Assembly (NCBI GenBank): GCA_028673005.1
Contig: CM054115.1
Location: forward strand, 59,522,907 to 59,586,906
Direction of reading: 5' to 3'
DNA: 64,000 nucleotides
Origin: Tanypteryx hageni
Lineage: Eukaryota; Arthropoda; Insecta; Odonata; Petaluridae
A program made the translations under genes and the position numbers. Every line of letters starts with the position of its first letter. Positions within the stretch are counted from its first letter, which is position 1. A model generated the notes under the pieces. That model saw nothing but the letters and a program-made list of their open reading frames with translations, was not told the origin of the DNA and did not search any database. This document shows positions 23,481 through 36,138 of this stretch, piece after piece.

Positions 23481-26299
23481 TCTCAGGACTGACTTTTAGA
23501 CAACTTTTCTATAAGTGGGCTTTATATTAACTTTTCTTGTTTTGCATATTCGTATTAAATAACAAATAGCATCTGTAATATCCCAGAGTTTTTACTGTCA
23601 GAAACACGAATCGCGCTCTAATCTTTTCCGGATCCCATTCCTATTTAATTTTATTCAAAAGTGAGCGTTTAAACCTAAATCACGTTTAATTTCACCCTTA
23701 AGATATGAACGGGGGGAACTAAACTGCACTTGCAAAACTGTAATTTTTAAATAAAGAAAAAACCGACCCTTCAAGTTTTTGTACAGAAGAAATTGATTCT
23801 TATTGTAATTTTACTTTCTTATGCATAACATTTTTTCTTATTCGCATTTAAATTTATAGGAATCTGAGGAAAAAGACTTAGATCATTAAGATATTGTGTA
23901 ATACTGTTTTTGCTGCTCCTTATGATATCATCCTATTTTATTTCGCCAAATTAATTTTAAAATGACAGACATTGATGTATCTTCATATTGTTAATCATTT
24001 TACAAACTAGTTTAAAGTCCGTCAATGTGACGGGAAGGAATATATTTATATATTACGTCCGCTCTCAGCTTGCTTCGCTCGTCCCAGAGACCTCGGCGCT
24101 ACGCGCTCCGCATTTATTCTCGCTAAGCTGAAAATAATTTTTCAAAGCTGCTCTTATGAAGGAACATTTTTTGTTCAAAAATGTTTTTCTTTGACGCAGT
24201 ATTTCCGAAATATAAATTTTTAAATATTTTAAACGGCGCATTATGCTTCAAGATGGCGGTTGAAAATAAAAATTGTTTTCCTGGGGTTGTTTACCGCATT
24301 TCACTACGACGAACAGTTCCTTAGATACGTACAGAGGGGAACAGACGTGTGGACGAACAGACACTTTGGATATTATATGTAGGATTTAATGGACAACCGA
24401 TCTGAGTTCAATCTATTTCCATTATTTTCTCAGTTGCGTTTTCACATGCTTTTGGGTTGCCATATAGCTATTAATAACATCTCAGACTTTATTCGAATGG
24501 TGTTTATTTTCAGAAATTGATTTTAAATGTAATACAATTTTTTCATTTTAGCTGGTAATTAGGAAGTTACCTGATGCTGTAAAGTTATGATTTCTCATTG
24601 ATGCACATCGGTATATTTTGATATTGCGACTCAGAAATCCCAACAAGATTTTGGATATGTATATGAGTTGTAATGAAAATTTTATGCATGCAATTAAATA
24701 ATTGTATTCACACATTTACGTAACTAACAAAAAATTAGAAAATCAAACTGCTAAATGAGTGTTATGTACTTTCGCCTAAAGCTTATATAAGAAGATACTT
24801 CAAGCCAATGGGATATCTGAGAACCATCAATTTTTTAGCATTCTATTTAGGTCTATATGACGTTTTAAAGTAGAGAACTTTAAAATCCAGTCAGGCCATA
24901 ATGGATTGAAATAGGGTATTTATATCATGCGGAGTCAGGATTAGAATGCACGTGCACCCGGACGAAATTTTTCGATTTTTGCTAATAGATCTTGAACATT
25001 TCTACAATAAGAAATCATTTATAAATCCAAAAAGTATAATATCTTGGTTACTTATCAGTGAGAAATTGAATTTACAAGTCTACTTCACCAAGTCTTCAGA
25101 TTTTAGACAAAGTATAAGAATCATCGTAATTTTGATCCAAAATATCATGTAATTTATTTGTGTATGCATGGTAACAAATAAGAAAAGGACTCCAACTGAG
25201 CGTAGTTGAAGTCATTCATTAGAATGAGACATTCTCTTGCTGCTTGTATTTTTCATTTTATTGCTATTATGACGTAATCTCATCAAGTTTAACTGAATAT
25301 ATTGGACTACAGTATAATTTTAGTTTCCTTAAAATATAATACTTGCTCATTTATAACAACTACATTGAATTTAAAAGAAACGCATGAGAATTTCATCAAC
25401 TCAGATATTCAGGTAAAATAAAAACTTCTTCGGAAGATGATAAATATACAAATAATAAATATGTCAGCTGCTTCTATTATTAGTAATACTCGAAGATGTT
25501 AAACCTGCTAACATTTCACAATTAATATTTGATCGATGATGTTTAATGGTTTCAGTATAGCCTTTTATTCCCAAAAAAGATATCTCAGCTGTCGCCCTAA
25601 CTGAAATAAATTGACGGAAGTTTCAATAATCGATTAATCTTGTGTAACTCAAATCTTTGACTATAGGAGTGAGTTACCGTGGTGCATGATGTTATACTTA
25701 AAAAATCATATGGATAACTTTCTTTGTATTCTCCGTTTGAGCCACCTTAGTGATTTTAAAAATGGAAATGCAGCGCAGTTTTACCCTTATTTCCAGACTT
25801 GTATTATATTGCAATTTACGATTGAAACATTGTGGAATCAACTGTCGACATTTGTGATTTTCTCTTTGTATACGAAGTCAAATAATAATTTATGTAATTG
25901 CGGGCATAATTTTCATGAACTAACTAATATACTTTCTTTTAATTACAGGTAAGGAGTAAATTCACATTTTAAGACCACATGAGTACCAATTACCAGCTTG
26001 TCATTAAAGGTAAGCATTGCCATATATGTAATAGCCCTGTAAACATGGGCATATTATGCAGAAAAGAATTTATTCTAATGCCGTAATTGAAATTGATGCT
26101 TTTCTATACATTATCTTCGCTGTAGTCTCCATTCCTTATTAATATAGGCATATAGGTTACTGGCGTTCTTCGTGAAATGAATTAATAAAGTTAGAGAGGT
26201 TAATTGACAGGAGATATAATATCTGTCTTCTCTAAGTTTGCATCACAAACTTTTAAACGCAAACTAAGGGTTGCATAGTTGTTAACGAGAAGGAAAAAT
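23481..26299. other. AT-rich DNA with one short GC-rich repeat
   Basis: No gene recognised. At 24050-24120 a compact GC-rich patch (CTTGCTTCGCTCGTCC, then CGGCGCTACGCGCTCCG) stands out from the AT-rich flanks; similar wording occurs at 35700-35800 and near 18510, suggesting a common repeat fragment. A GGAACAGACGTGTGGACGAA run near 24340 is of the same decayed-repeat type as 13190. Confidence 0.5.
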
Positions 26300-26935
26300 G
26301 TTTTCCATAAATACACAGAGATTTCAAATGCGTTCTTATGAGAAATGCGTATTAAACGGTATCGAAAGATTGGATGGCTCATGAATTTTTATCTCCGAAA
26401 CTATATGTCGTAATTACATGGTCCCGCGGACATTTGTAGCAAATGTCGTCCTTTATTCGAATAAAGTTTTTAATCTGTCTCTCACATATCATATAAGAGC
26501 ATGAAAGAGAAAAATGTTTTTAAATTGTTGATTGCCGGTAAAATCGTCGTATCGATCGACGTAAACAAAATATGTTATGTTATGCTTGAGATTTTCTCGA
26601 GTAATTCCGAAACACTTAAGTCGTAATTATGTGGTCTTGCAAACTTTTTAGGGTAAATTTTGTCCTCTGTCTGAGTCAGGTTTTTAACCAATAACTTAGA
26701 GATCATATAAGATCTAAGGAGAGAAAATATGGTATTTATTTGCTATTGACAGATGCCATTTAAAGAGATACGAGTATAAGTTTATTACAGTAATTATGTA
26801 AAGTGGAATTTATAATAAACGGACGTAGTTCAAAATCACAATTGAGCGATAAATTTCAATAAGGATCACTAATACTAAATTTAATTTAAATCTGTCCGCA
26901 ACTATCGCTTCGCTGGTAAAGAACGCCTAAAATTG
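26300..26935 (+). repeat. Interspersed repeat family B, copy 2
   Basis: Collinear with copy 1 at 12560-13255, from ATACACAGAGATTTCAAA through TATCTCCGAAACTATA and the second, diverged TTCCGAAACACTTAAGTCGT block, to TCGCTTCGCTGGTAAAGAAC. Both copies therefore share the internal duplication, so that duplication predates their dispersal. Confidence 0.75.
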
Positions 26936-27179
26936 TTGGAGAAGCTGAAGGAATAATTGTTAAGATAGAATATTGCGTTAAATTCGACATATAATCACAC
27001 ATTCTATCACACGCGTTACTTGATCCGAAAGTTAACTTTTAATTATTCTCTACCTTCGTTTGAACACCCGCTTAGTCCCGATACGACACTCGCCCTTTAC
27101 GTTAAGCCCTAATAAACACGCCTTATTTGTTCAACCCAGTGGCGCGCTCTGTCCTCTTTAATTCTCATATCCCGCCACA

Positions 27180-28015
27180 TCCGATTGTCCTCTTTTTATT
27201 CCTTTTTTTTCTCTCTCTCTATCCCGTCTCTCGTTTTTCTTTTCATCTCTCTCTCTTTACTCCGCCACTGTCTCTCATCCTCTTTCCTCCGTCACCCTGC
27301 ATCCTTCGATCTCATCCCTCAGAAACCCAAGCATCCCCCGCCGTTCCCTCCTGTCGTCTCTCACCTTGCCCTCCACCCCTCGCAAAATCCTACCACTAAC
27401 CCTCCGCCCGAGCGCCTTCTCCCTCACTCCCACCCACACCTCCCCCACGGTCCCTCTCCACCCCTCCCCCCTCTCTCTCTCTCATACACCCACTCCACTC
27501 TTTACTCCCGCTTCCCATATCCCTTCCTCTCGCCCGGGTGTTTCCGTACCATCCCGAACACGCCCGAACCTACCCTTCAACCTCCCCTTTCTCTCTCTCT
27601 CTTGCCCCTCCCCACCTTTACCCTCTCCCTTAATCCCCTACTCTTTTTAGGTCTCTCTTTCTTTCCTACTCTTCTCTTCCTTTTTCTCTCTCTTCTGTCT
27701 CTCCCTCTTTTTTCGTGCTTACCTCCTCTAACTCACCTCCGAATAAAATATCCTACAGTCTCCTTCCCTCACCTTTGCCCCTCGCGCCCCCTTTCCCTTC
27801 TCTCCCTCCTATTTCCCTCAGTATACCTATTCCCGAGTCTCTCCCTACCCTTCTCTTTATTTCCCCTCTTGTCCGTGCACGCACTCCTTCCCTCTCTCTC
27901 ACCTCCCGCCGCTCTCTCCCCTTCGCTCTCTTTCCCTTCCCCTCCCTTTCTCCCCCCTACCTCTCTCCCCCTTTCACTGTTCCTCTCCCAACCCTCCGTT
28001 CTCTCGCTCCCTCGT
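27180..28015 (+). repeat. Strong polypyrimidine (C+T) tract
   Basis: More than 800 bp of nearly pure C+T with CTCTCT, CCCTCC and TCCCTT words. A 279-codon plus-strand frame made almost only of Pro, Ser, Leu and Phe runs through it and is rejected as a gene. Confidence 0.9.
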
Positions 28016-29990
28016 CCGGTATGATGTTAGTCTGCCCGCGGTGCTCGCCTCGCGAGAACGTTGCCTACTACCTGCTCCGTTCAGGGGCGTTTTGTATTCC
28101 TACTTTCCGACGGGTTTTTGAAAACGTTTTCCGTTCAACGGCCTTTTTTAAAAAATGGAGGCCTTTTGAACAATCTCGCGCAGTTCCATTTTTGCCCACG
28201 GGGTAAGAGAGTTGTAGAAGTTTTATATTTTCGTGTCTTTTTTTTTAACCAAGTAAAGTACACACCTGTCGCCGAAAACTGTTACTTTACAGCGCGTGTG
28301 CTTCGTCTCCTCTCTCCGTCTCCAGAAGGAAAGGAGTTTGCATTGCTGACTGATATCGTCGGAAGATTTGTTTTTCATCTGGTTCGTACTTGGGAGTATA
28401 AACTCGTGCCTGTCAAAAAGCTGCCCCTAGGGAGGAAGTATCTGTGCCAAATAAGTTTCTTGGATGGCCAAAATATCTGCGATGACGACGTTTCGTCGTT
28501 TCCTGATGGAAGAGAACTTTAATCGCCGACAAAAATAGGAACGTTTTTGTATTCCGTTGTGTTAGACGGCTCTCCAGAGTCGGTAAAATTATCCAAAGGA
28601 TCAAAATTTTTGGTGAATCGTTTCAACCAGCAAAACCTATCTTTTTTTAGGCATATCTAAAAAAACACACGCGATCGAAGTCAAAAACTTCGTGTGAGAA
28701 AGAACTTTCGACATCACGAACCGATACGCGAGGACTAAAATCTCACGCAAGGAAAGTAATTTCGAAAGAAATCTCGCAGATTTAAAGTTTTACGAAACAC
28801 CTCTTCCGGGCCGGAGGGAGGCAGGAGAGTAAAGAAAATGGAGTCGCATTTCATAACAGCTACAAAAAAGGCCCCCCGGTTTTAATCTGCGAAGACTTCC
28901 TACCGGGCTCCGGAACTTCGTTCGTGACGTGTTTACGGAAAGAGAAGCCTAATATACTGACTCGTCGAGGTGTTTTTCACGCGTATATTCTCCCTTTCTG
29001 CGTCGCCCTGCACGTCCTCGAAGGCCGGGTCGTCCAACGTGCCGTGGGATCCTAGCGAGCTCTCTCATCCTCAAAAGACGCGAAGTCTTTCCAAGACGGC
29101 GTTGTGGAATTCCTTGCCACGCCGACTGCCGCCACTAGTCCATCCATCCTTCCGCCGCTGTCTCGGTTGATAAAACGGTGTCCAGGAGGCTTGAGGGTCC
29201 CATTTCCTCGACCCGTCACTTGCCCGCTGATTGAGTGTCTTCGTGATCCGAAAACGCGAGAAAGAGGAGACGGTAGTGTTCGAGGTGGCTACAAAAACAC
29301 CGCCAAACACACACAGTCGGGAAGGTTAAAGGAAAGAAGATTCCGTGATCTTTAAAAAAAGGAAGGGGACTCTTCGTGGAGGGTTGTGGAAAATCAAGGA
29401 GGAACCTTCGGTTTTGAACAAAGTGGTAACTTCCCGATCTTGGCGTATTTTTTCTGATAAAAAAAGAGGTAAGTCTTATTTTGTCGAAGTTATATTGCAT
29501 AAATTTTGACGCCTTTATTTTCTTTAAACTAGGACTCGTCGAAATTGACAGGTGCATAGGATTCACCGATGGGATATCGCGTCGCGTTGATGAATCGTCG
29601 TAGAGACGGACGTAGTTCCTCCGTAGTTATCTATTCCGGGGTAATGTGTTTATCTGACGTCCGTTCTATATAGATTTATGACCCTGCGGTCACGGGTTTG
29701 CGAACCTACTCGAAGGAAATGGACGCATCCTAGATGAGGTTTCCCCGTAACCATTCCGAATTTACGATTAGATGGCGTAGGAAAAAGAAATATCTTTCCC
29801 CCGTTACCGAAATTCCTCATCAATCGTCGTCGCGTGGACTGCCGCATTTACGCCGGAATGATTTTCATCTGCTTACGCCTCTCCTCTGCGGTGCGTCAAA
29901 ATAGAATGTCGTCCGTGCCGTTATGGTCGCTTCGCGTCTCTCGCCGTCAGTAATCATCACGCATGAGTAGACTTAAACGCGTTCGGTGAA
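28016..29990. other. CpG-containing, non-repetitive segment; no gene recognised
   Basis: This 2-kb segment has a more balanced composition and many CpG dinucleotides compared with the AT-rich flanks. Several moderate open frames exist on the plus strand (for example 28061-28522 and 29104-29355), but none carries a motif that I recognise. Its composition would suit a 5' gene region or CpG-rich regulatory DNA; this is inference from base composition only. Confidence 0.4.
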
Positions 29991-30328
29991 GATTCTTTAT
30001 TTTTAAGTTTCCTACCTTATCGTACAAACAAACTAATTTGGAAAATACTAAAAGGTGCTAAAGAATAAGGGTGTTTAATGAAATGCAATCACTAAATTCC
30101 GCTAATTTATTTAGCATATTACTAAAATTTATCCATAGAGCATAAGAGTGTGAGGTTTTTGGTTTAAAATTGGCGTGAATAATAGGTCAGTTTTGGACCA
30201 ATAATTGAAATGATATGTTCAAAAATAATTTTACTTAAGCAATGGATTTTTTTAAAGCATGAAATCTGTTCTTTCAATTACAGGATGCTAATTTGAAATA
30301 AATTAATGAAATCCATCCATCCATTGGA

Positions 30329-30333
<5 letters not shown>

Positions 30334-30396
<63 letters not shown>

Positions 30397-30421
30397 GTGT
30401 GTGTGTGTATGTGTGTGTGTG
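30334..30421 (+). repeat. Compound (TA)n(TG)n microsatellite
   Basis: About 57 bp of TA dinucleotides followed by about 30 bp of TG-rich repeats. Confidence 0.95.
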
Positions 30422-31587
30422 TTCCTTGAAATATGATTATTCTTTAGGGCGAACGGATCTTGTGTGAAATAACAGTGGAGAAAAAATCAATGGTTGATAT
30501 GAGTTATTTTGTTTAATTGATGAATTTGCTTTTTTTCTAACGGCCTACCAGTTGATTTGATTCTGCGAATAAAGGCTTCAAATTAAATTAAACTCAAGGG
30601 AATACTAACTAACATATTCATTTATTCCACCAATATTTTAGTTTAAATTTCATGATATATATTATAACAGCAATTTGCATTAACTTTCGTTAAAATAAGT
30701 ACTTCTTTGATACGTTTTGTATGAGTTTAGAATTTTTTATATAGAAATAGAACACTTCATTAGGTGGAAAGCTAATAGATCGATGTTTACCGTAACAAAG
30801 TATTTGGCCTTGGTCCTAGCATGATAGTAATCTAGCGAAGGTTTCATGGAAAATTGTATCACTACAAAGTTTGAGCCTTAATGATTCTATTAAATTTTCA
30901 AATCTTGAGCAGGACTTTAAAGCCGAGACATTGCATATTATGTCTACATCGATAAAATATTTCTATTTAGTTGTCTTAAAGATACGCTATGCTTGAAAAT
31001 TGAAAATTGTTTTTCTTAACGAATTAGAACAAGGGAACTCTAAAAATTTAGCTTTTTGTAGAGGAAAATTCTTTAAAAAGTTAGCAGGTCTATTGGAACG
31101 TTAATTTTACATGAGCTGTGGAGAATTTTAACTCCTTAAAACACTCATAAAACCGGTAAAATTCTACAGTTTCATTTTATAGGTAGCGTTATACAATATT
31201 TATAATATGAATTGTTATCTGAGAAGATGAAAGCATTCCAAAAGCCTATTTTAATTGTAATTTAAAAAAATGATTTTATCAAAAATGTTAATTTCTCGTC
31301 ATTTTAACTTGTTTTTCGGGATTTATAAGATCTACATTTAACCAGCCTTGCCGATTTATTCATTGTAATACTGACTTTTAATATGTTTTTTCGATTAACA
31401 TTTGTGCTGATTTTATTTCAACATAACTATATTATAAATTATTGTTTGACAATGTCCCCCAATTCGGGATTTTTGATATGATTATAACTCGATTTATGTT
31501 TTTGTACAAATTCCAGTTGTGTGATGTTTATTGATTGATTGAATGCAAATCGTAAAATATTTGTAGAAATTTATACAAACATTTTAA
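30422..31587. other. AT-rich non-coding DNA, nothing recognised
   Basis: No transposon end, long repeat or protein motif was seen. Confidence 0.6.
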
Positions 31588-32240
31588 TTTTCTCCATACT
31601 TAATATAGGGGAAAGTATTTTTATCATGAAAAAAATCGATTTCGAGGTATCAACGGAAATAGACGTTTTGAGGTCTTCTGAAGAAGTTTTGATCATTTTC
31701 TCGATGATGCCTGTATATATATATATAATATATTGTGGGTGCTCACACTCAAAAACTAATAATCAGATCAACGGGAAATTGAGGAACAAGACTTGGTTTG
31801 TTTTTGGTAATAATCGGTCAACCGAATGTGGGTGTTTATTCTTGTCAATTATCCGTTTTATTGAAATATTTGCTTTAATATTTGATGAATGTAAAAATAT
31901 ACTTGAATAAACGTTCAATTTGCAACTACCTATGTTTGAAACATTTTTCCAAATAATGCATTATTTCAGAGATTGTTTAAAAATTATATTTTTTATTTGC
32001 CACCAGCACACCACCTACCGGCGATTATTGTAAACACTTTACGCTTACTTACATCTTAGTAACGCTTTTTTATTATCTTAATTATTGGAGCTTTGTGGCT
32101 ATATACAATATCAGAATACTACGGTTTAGGTATATTTCTGTTCTTTATAAAGTCTAAATTATTCTCGCATTTCCTTAAAATATTTACCATCATTTATTCT
32201 ATTTGAACTTTTTAGAAATATTACAGGTATGGAGAAAGTC
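31588..32240 (+). repeat. Interspersed repeat family A, copy 3 (near full length)
   Basis: Runs from TTTTCTCCATACTTAATATA to TATGGAGAAAGTC, with the same order of blocks as copy 1. It lacks part of the central region through small deletions and carries a short (TA)n at about 31713. It ends a few bases before a (TA)n microsatellite. Confidence 0.75.
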
Positions 32241-32254
32241 ATGTGACTTTCCCG

Positions 32255-32294
<40 letters not shown>
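32255..32294 (+). repeat. (TA)n microsatellite
   Basis: About 20 TA units that abut family C copy 1. Confidence 0.95.
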
Positions 32295-32296
<2 letters not shown>

Positions 32297-32378
32297 TTAC
32301 AGAAGAGGAAAGGTAAATGGGATAAATGGATGGCAACAAGTTCTTGGGATAAGGAAGCCCAGTGAGCACTCACCAATA
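32295..32378 (+). repeat. Family C, copy 1
   Basis: Order of words: GCTTACAGAAGAGGAAAGG, GATAAATGGATGGCAACAAG, AGGAAGCCCAGTGAGCACTC, ACCAATAAGATG. It starts directly at a (TA)n block and is repeated inverted at 32527-32615. Confidence 0.8.
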
Positions 32379-32526
32379 AGATGTGTTTTACCCTACCCCA
32401 CCCAGTGTCACTGCCATCAGTTAGTCCCTCTCCTGTGCTGACGAAGAGATCACCCCCGAAAGTTTCCGTGTTTTTGTGTTTTACGTCTGCCACATAGACA
32501 ACCCCAGCAGCTTGCCAACCTGAAGT

Positions 32527-32615
32527 CATCTTATTAGTGAGTGCTCACTAGGCTCTCTTATCCCAACAACTTTTTGCCATCCATTTATCCCATTTACCTT
32601 TCCTCTTCCGTAAGC
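32527..32615 (-). repeat. Family C, copy 2 (inverted)
   Basis: Reverse complement of copy 1, ending CTCTTCCGTAAGC and abutting a (TA)n at 32616-32632. Copies 1 and 2 form an inverted pair about 80-90 bp long around a 150-bp centre that contains a TTTCCGTGTTTTTGTGTTTT word, repeated as TTTCGTGTTTTTGTGTTTTT at 32638. Confidence 0.8.
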
Positions 32616-32632
32616 ATATATATATATATATA
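32616..32632 (+). repeat. (TA)n microsatellite, short
   Basis: About eight TA units, directly next to the outer edge of family C copy 2. Confidence 0.9.
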
Positions 32633-32683
32633 AAGCTTTCGTGTTTTTGTGTTTTTGTTTTGTACGTGTCTCTTCGGCCAAAT

Positions 32684-32756
32684 TGATCCTCAACTATGTA
32701 AGTGTCCGCTGGGCTTCCTTCAACACCTTGTTGCTACCCTTTCCTTTTCCTTAAGT

Positions 32757-32760
<4 letters not shown>
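32684..32760 (-). repeat. Family C, copy 3 (inverted)
   Basis: Reverse orientation: CCGCTGGGCTTCCTTCAACA, CCTTGTTGCTACCC, CTTTCCTTTTCCTTAAG, then (TA)n from 32763. It resembles copy 4 (47173-47262) more closely than copies 1 and 2: both have the GTTGAGGA(C/T)CAA extension and a CAACACCTTGTTGCTACC-type core. Confidence 0.75.

Positions 32761-32762
<2 letters not shown>

Positions 32763-32813
<51 letters not shown>
32763..32813 (+). repeat. (TA)n microsatellite
   Basis: About 25 TA units, next to the outer edge of family C copy 3. Confidence 0.95.
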
Positions 32814-32816
<3 letters not shown>

Positions 32817-35690
32817 GTACGTATGCGGTTCAATTTCGTAGTTATCCGTTGGCTGAAATATGACATATTTGCAGTAATAGAGAAAATTATCCACAGGAAT
32901 CATTTAATATCCTCCTAAATATCTCGAAGCGGGAGCACCCATCGCCAGAAGAGATTTAATCCGCTTATCATAAACGAATAAATGTAAATTAACACACCAT
33001 GATTCGTAATTAAGGTTGACGCCTGGAGGAATAAATCCGATAATGTTAATATAACTATATAAAATCAACTTTTTGGGTAGACCAAGGATTATTTTTGCCG
33101 TCTTTTAAGCAAACAGTTTTAGAACGAAGGCTCAGCTTTTAGTTATAGAATCGCGAGTCCGGAAAAAATTTGTACTGAATAGGCTTGTTGGTCAGGCGAT
33201 TAAACAAATGAAGGGGACGAGTTCGGAATGTGTCTTTGCAAAATCAACACATAATATCCCGCCAAAATACGAAGAGGGAAATATATTTCGCTCTTCTCGC
33301 AATGAGATTATCGGTCAAAATATTTTTTACCAAATCATCTCATCACTTACCATATCTCTCATCTCTCCCTTTTTTCCTGTCTACCTGTCCTTTTTCTCCT
33401 CATTCTCATCCCTTTTGCTCCCTATCTCCCTTTTAATGTACATATGTAACGAAAATATATTTATTATTTTAAAACATGGTTTATGTTCCGCACATTTTTA
33501 ACGAGATTGTTTTATTTTTATGTTCTTTATAATAGAGTAGTTGCTTAAACTTAGTTAATAGGAGTGTTATTTTCTGATTCGAGAATTTATTTTTAATCTT
33601 TAGAAATGTAGATGAGAATCGATTTTTTCAGAATTCTATGTCGTCTTTCGTTTTAATATACAGTTCGCGGAAAAATGGAGAGATAACCCATTTAAAAAAG
33701 GTTTAGGTAGACATATTAGTATGCTGACAGAGTAATAATATCTCTCAGCGAGGGTTACATGTCTTTAGAGCAAGTAATGAGGAATGCCTGATAATCCGGA
33801 AAATTGGATTGTTTCTGTAGTCATGAAATTGGTGAGTACAGATTTCATTAAATCATTCTCAATTGAAATTTCCCGTACGTTGATTTAAGAATGACGCTGG
33901 AATAATCTTATAAGAATCTAATTTTCTGCTTATTTTATAATTTACATTTTCTATTTTTGAAATCTGCGTTACCTAAAAAGACTATTTAATTACAACTGAG
34001 TTGTATTTATTCTTTATTCAACCAATTTGTGGGTGAAGGATTTAGCGATATTGGATCAAAGAAATTGTATCATGGTGATGTAAAATTTTTACGCTATAAT
34101 AAACATTAATGCATAAAAAATTAATAATATATTGATGGACTCTTCGAAAGGTGAGATGAGGAATTTGAATTATTTCCCTCCATGAGTACCACTGAAAGAG
34201 CTTGGGTCTAAATCTATAGACATTCATATGGCAATTTGAATTTCATATATAATCGTTAACATAAGTACAAGGATTTAAAACAACGAGGACTTAATACTTT
34301 TATGAATGGAAATAATATACATATTCCGTATGAACTATGATATCTCAAGTGAAATTCTTTAGACGGCTGCTGAATGACTGCTGAATTAACTCTTCGGGCT
34401 GATATTTTACCGTTGAACGACCGAGGAAGACTGATACTCCTGTTTCCAAATCCGGTGTTTCTCGGAGAATTTGGGATAGCAATACTATTTTCAACCTTCC
34501 CCGACAGATGTCCTCCATAAGGAACTCTACAAAGAAAAGTTGAGAGAGTCAGTTAAACGCGATTTAAAATGTGGATTTTAAATTATATTGCTACAAACAT
34601 ATTCTGGACTATAAAAGTTTTTGAAAAGCACGTTTTCAGAGAATCTTGTAGTTGAGCATATGCTTGCATGCATATTACTTAAGGGCCACACTTTTAATCG
34701 TGTTCAATTCGTCGGAAGACGAGGTAAAGTCTATTTAAAACCACTATTACTTTGACTCTGTCAGCACTGTCAGCAGAGTTGTCCAGCGTATACTGTACTC
34801 TCTGAGGCTAGATTCGAACGCAACGCCAACCAATCCAGTTACCCTTTCCCTAAGTGCTAAGATCACGCACGTAAGAAATCCTTCGTCGTATCCCGAAGAT
34901 AGTTGGATTAGAAATAGGTGTGTGAGATAGGTCGCGTGGAAAATTGCGAGCGAAAATTTTTGAAGAACCGTTTAATCCCGGAGTTAATTAGAAACAAAGC
35001 GAAGCGGTCCCCTAACGACGGCCAACGGATTTATGTATGTAGATTTTACTTTTTTTATTTCTAAATTGGTAACAGAAATCGATGGTGTCGGCGAGGCAGA
35101 GGGCGGGTTGCGTCGGAAAAATAATGCAGAGTCGAATACGAAAGAGGAACCATAATTGGTGAGTTTTGAACGTTTGAGGTCAATTTCGATTCAATCGCAT
35201 ATTTTCCCGCTACAGTTAATGGTGTTTGTTTGATATTTTCGGCCGCAAATTGAATTTTTTTCAGCATATACATACCTATGTGTTCTCAACTTGTTGAATT
35301 GCAGCAGGAATTTCAATTAGCGCATTCCGTTACCCAGAGAACTCCGATGATCTCTTGTTTTTTCCTTCGGTTTAGCGGAAACGCGCGAAAAAAATCTCGC
35401 CGATGTTTAACGCTTATGGCTTTTTTGGCTATTACACCACGTAGAAAATTTTATATAATTGATTCAGCGTGAAAGGTTTTTGAAAAATAATCAACCTGGT
35501 TTACGTAGGCGATTAATTAAAATCGTAAGGTTGAGAGTGTTAGTTTTTTCGGTGAAATTCATATAGATGTTTTAAAATCGGGAAATAAGCTCGACTCGAA
35601 GTTTTTAACTCTTTATAACCTAAATTATGATATACTTACTATTATTTATGATTATATTTTGTTATGCTAATGATTATTATTATGTAACAT
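32814..35690. other. AT-rich non-coding DNA, nothing firm
   Basis: A short pyrimidine stretch lies at 33345-33435. Near 34800-34880 the minus strand reads GCGTTCGAATCTAGCC, similar to a polymerase III B box, which may be a SINE trace. No gene was recognised. Confidence 0.5.
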
Positions 35691-35699
35691 TTTTGTTAA

Positions 35700-35800
35700 A
35701 TAACCAGGGGCTCTGCCCCTGCGCGCTACGCGCGTCAACCCCGTGTCTCGCTCCACGAGGCGAATTCGCCTGCTGCGCGTTTGCAACCCTGAATCTCCTC
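35700..35800. repeat. GC-rich repeat fragment in AT-rich DNA
   Basis: A sharply bounded GC-rich patch with small palindromes: GGGGCTCTGCCCC, TGCGCGCTACGCGCG and GGCGAATTCGCC. The style matches the patch at 24050-24120. It is probably a repeat fragment; its family is unknown. Confidence 0.5.
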
Positions 35801-35854
35801 ATTTCGGCATATATTTAAGGATTTAAATTATATTTAGCTCTATTTTCGGACTTA

Positions 35855-36010
35855 TCTCATTCTCCTCTCTCTCTACTTCCATCAATCCCTCCCATCAAAC
35901 CTTCCGCTTTCCCAAACTTCCACTTTCCCTCATTCTCTCTCTCCCCCTTTTCCTCTCTTTCTCTTTTCTTCCTTCTATCACTCACTTTCTTTTCCCCATA
36001 CTCCCGTATT
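35855..36010 (+). repeat. Polypyrimidine tract
   Basis: About 150 bp of CTCTCT, CCCTC and TTTCC words just upstream of the mariner copy. Confidence 0.8.
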
Positions 36011-36138
36011 CCTCAGTTTTCCGAACAAGGTCCTTTATAATTTTATGAATACGGCAACAATGCTAGTTGTTCTTGGCAACGAAATATGTTATTCACAATA
36101 AATACATTTTTTATTAAAACCTTTGATAAAATACTCAT

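Noticed and set aside
27185..28024. 279-codon plus-strand open frame
   Set aside because: Almost entirely Pro, Ser, Leu and Phe within a C+T tract that cannot form stop codons; no motif.
28970..29170. Possible LINE C-terminus (ALWNSLPRRLPP)
   Set aside because: The LWNSLP word occurs in some reverse transcriptases, but no other part of such a protein is found around it.
32239..32529. 96-codon minus-strand gene ending in Ile-Tyr repeats
   Set aside because: Its end is translated (TA)n and its body is the centre and arm of the repeat C inverted pair.
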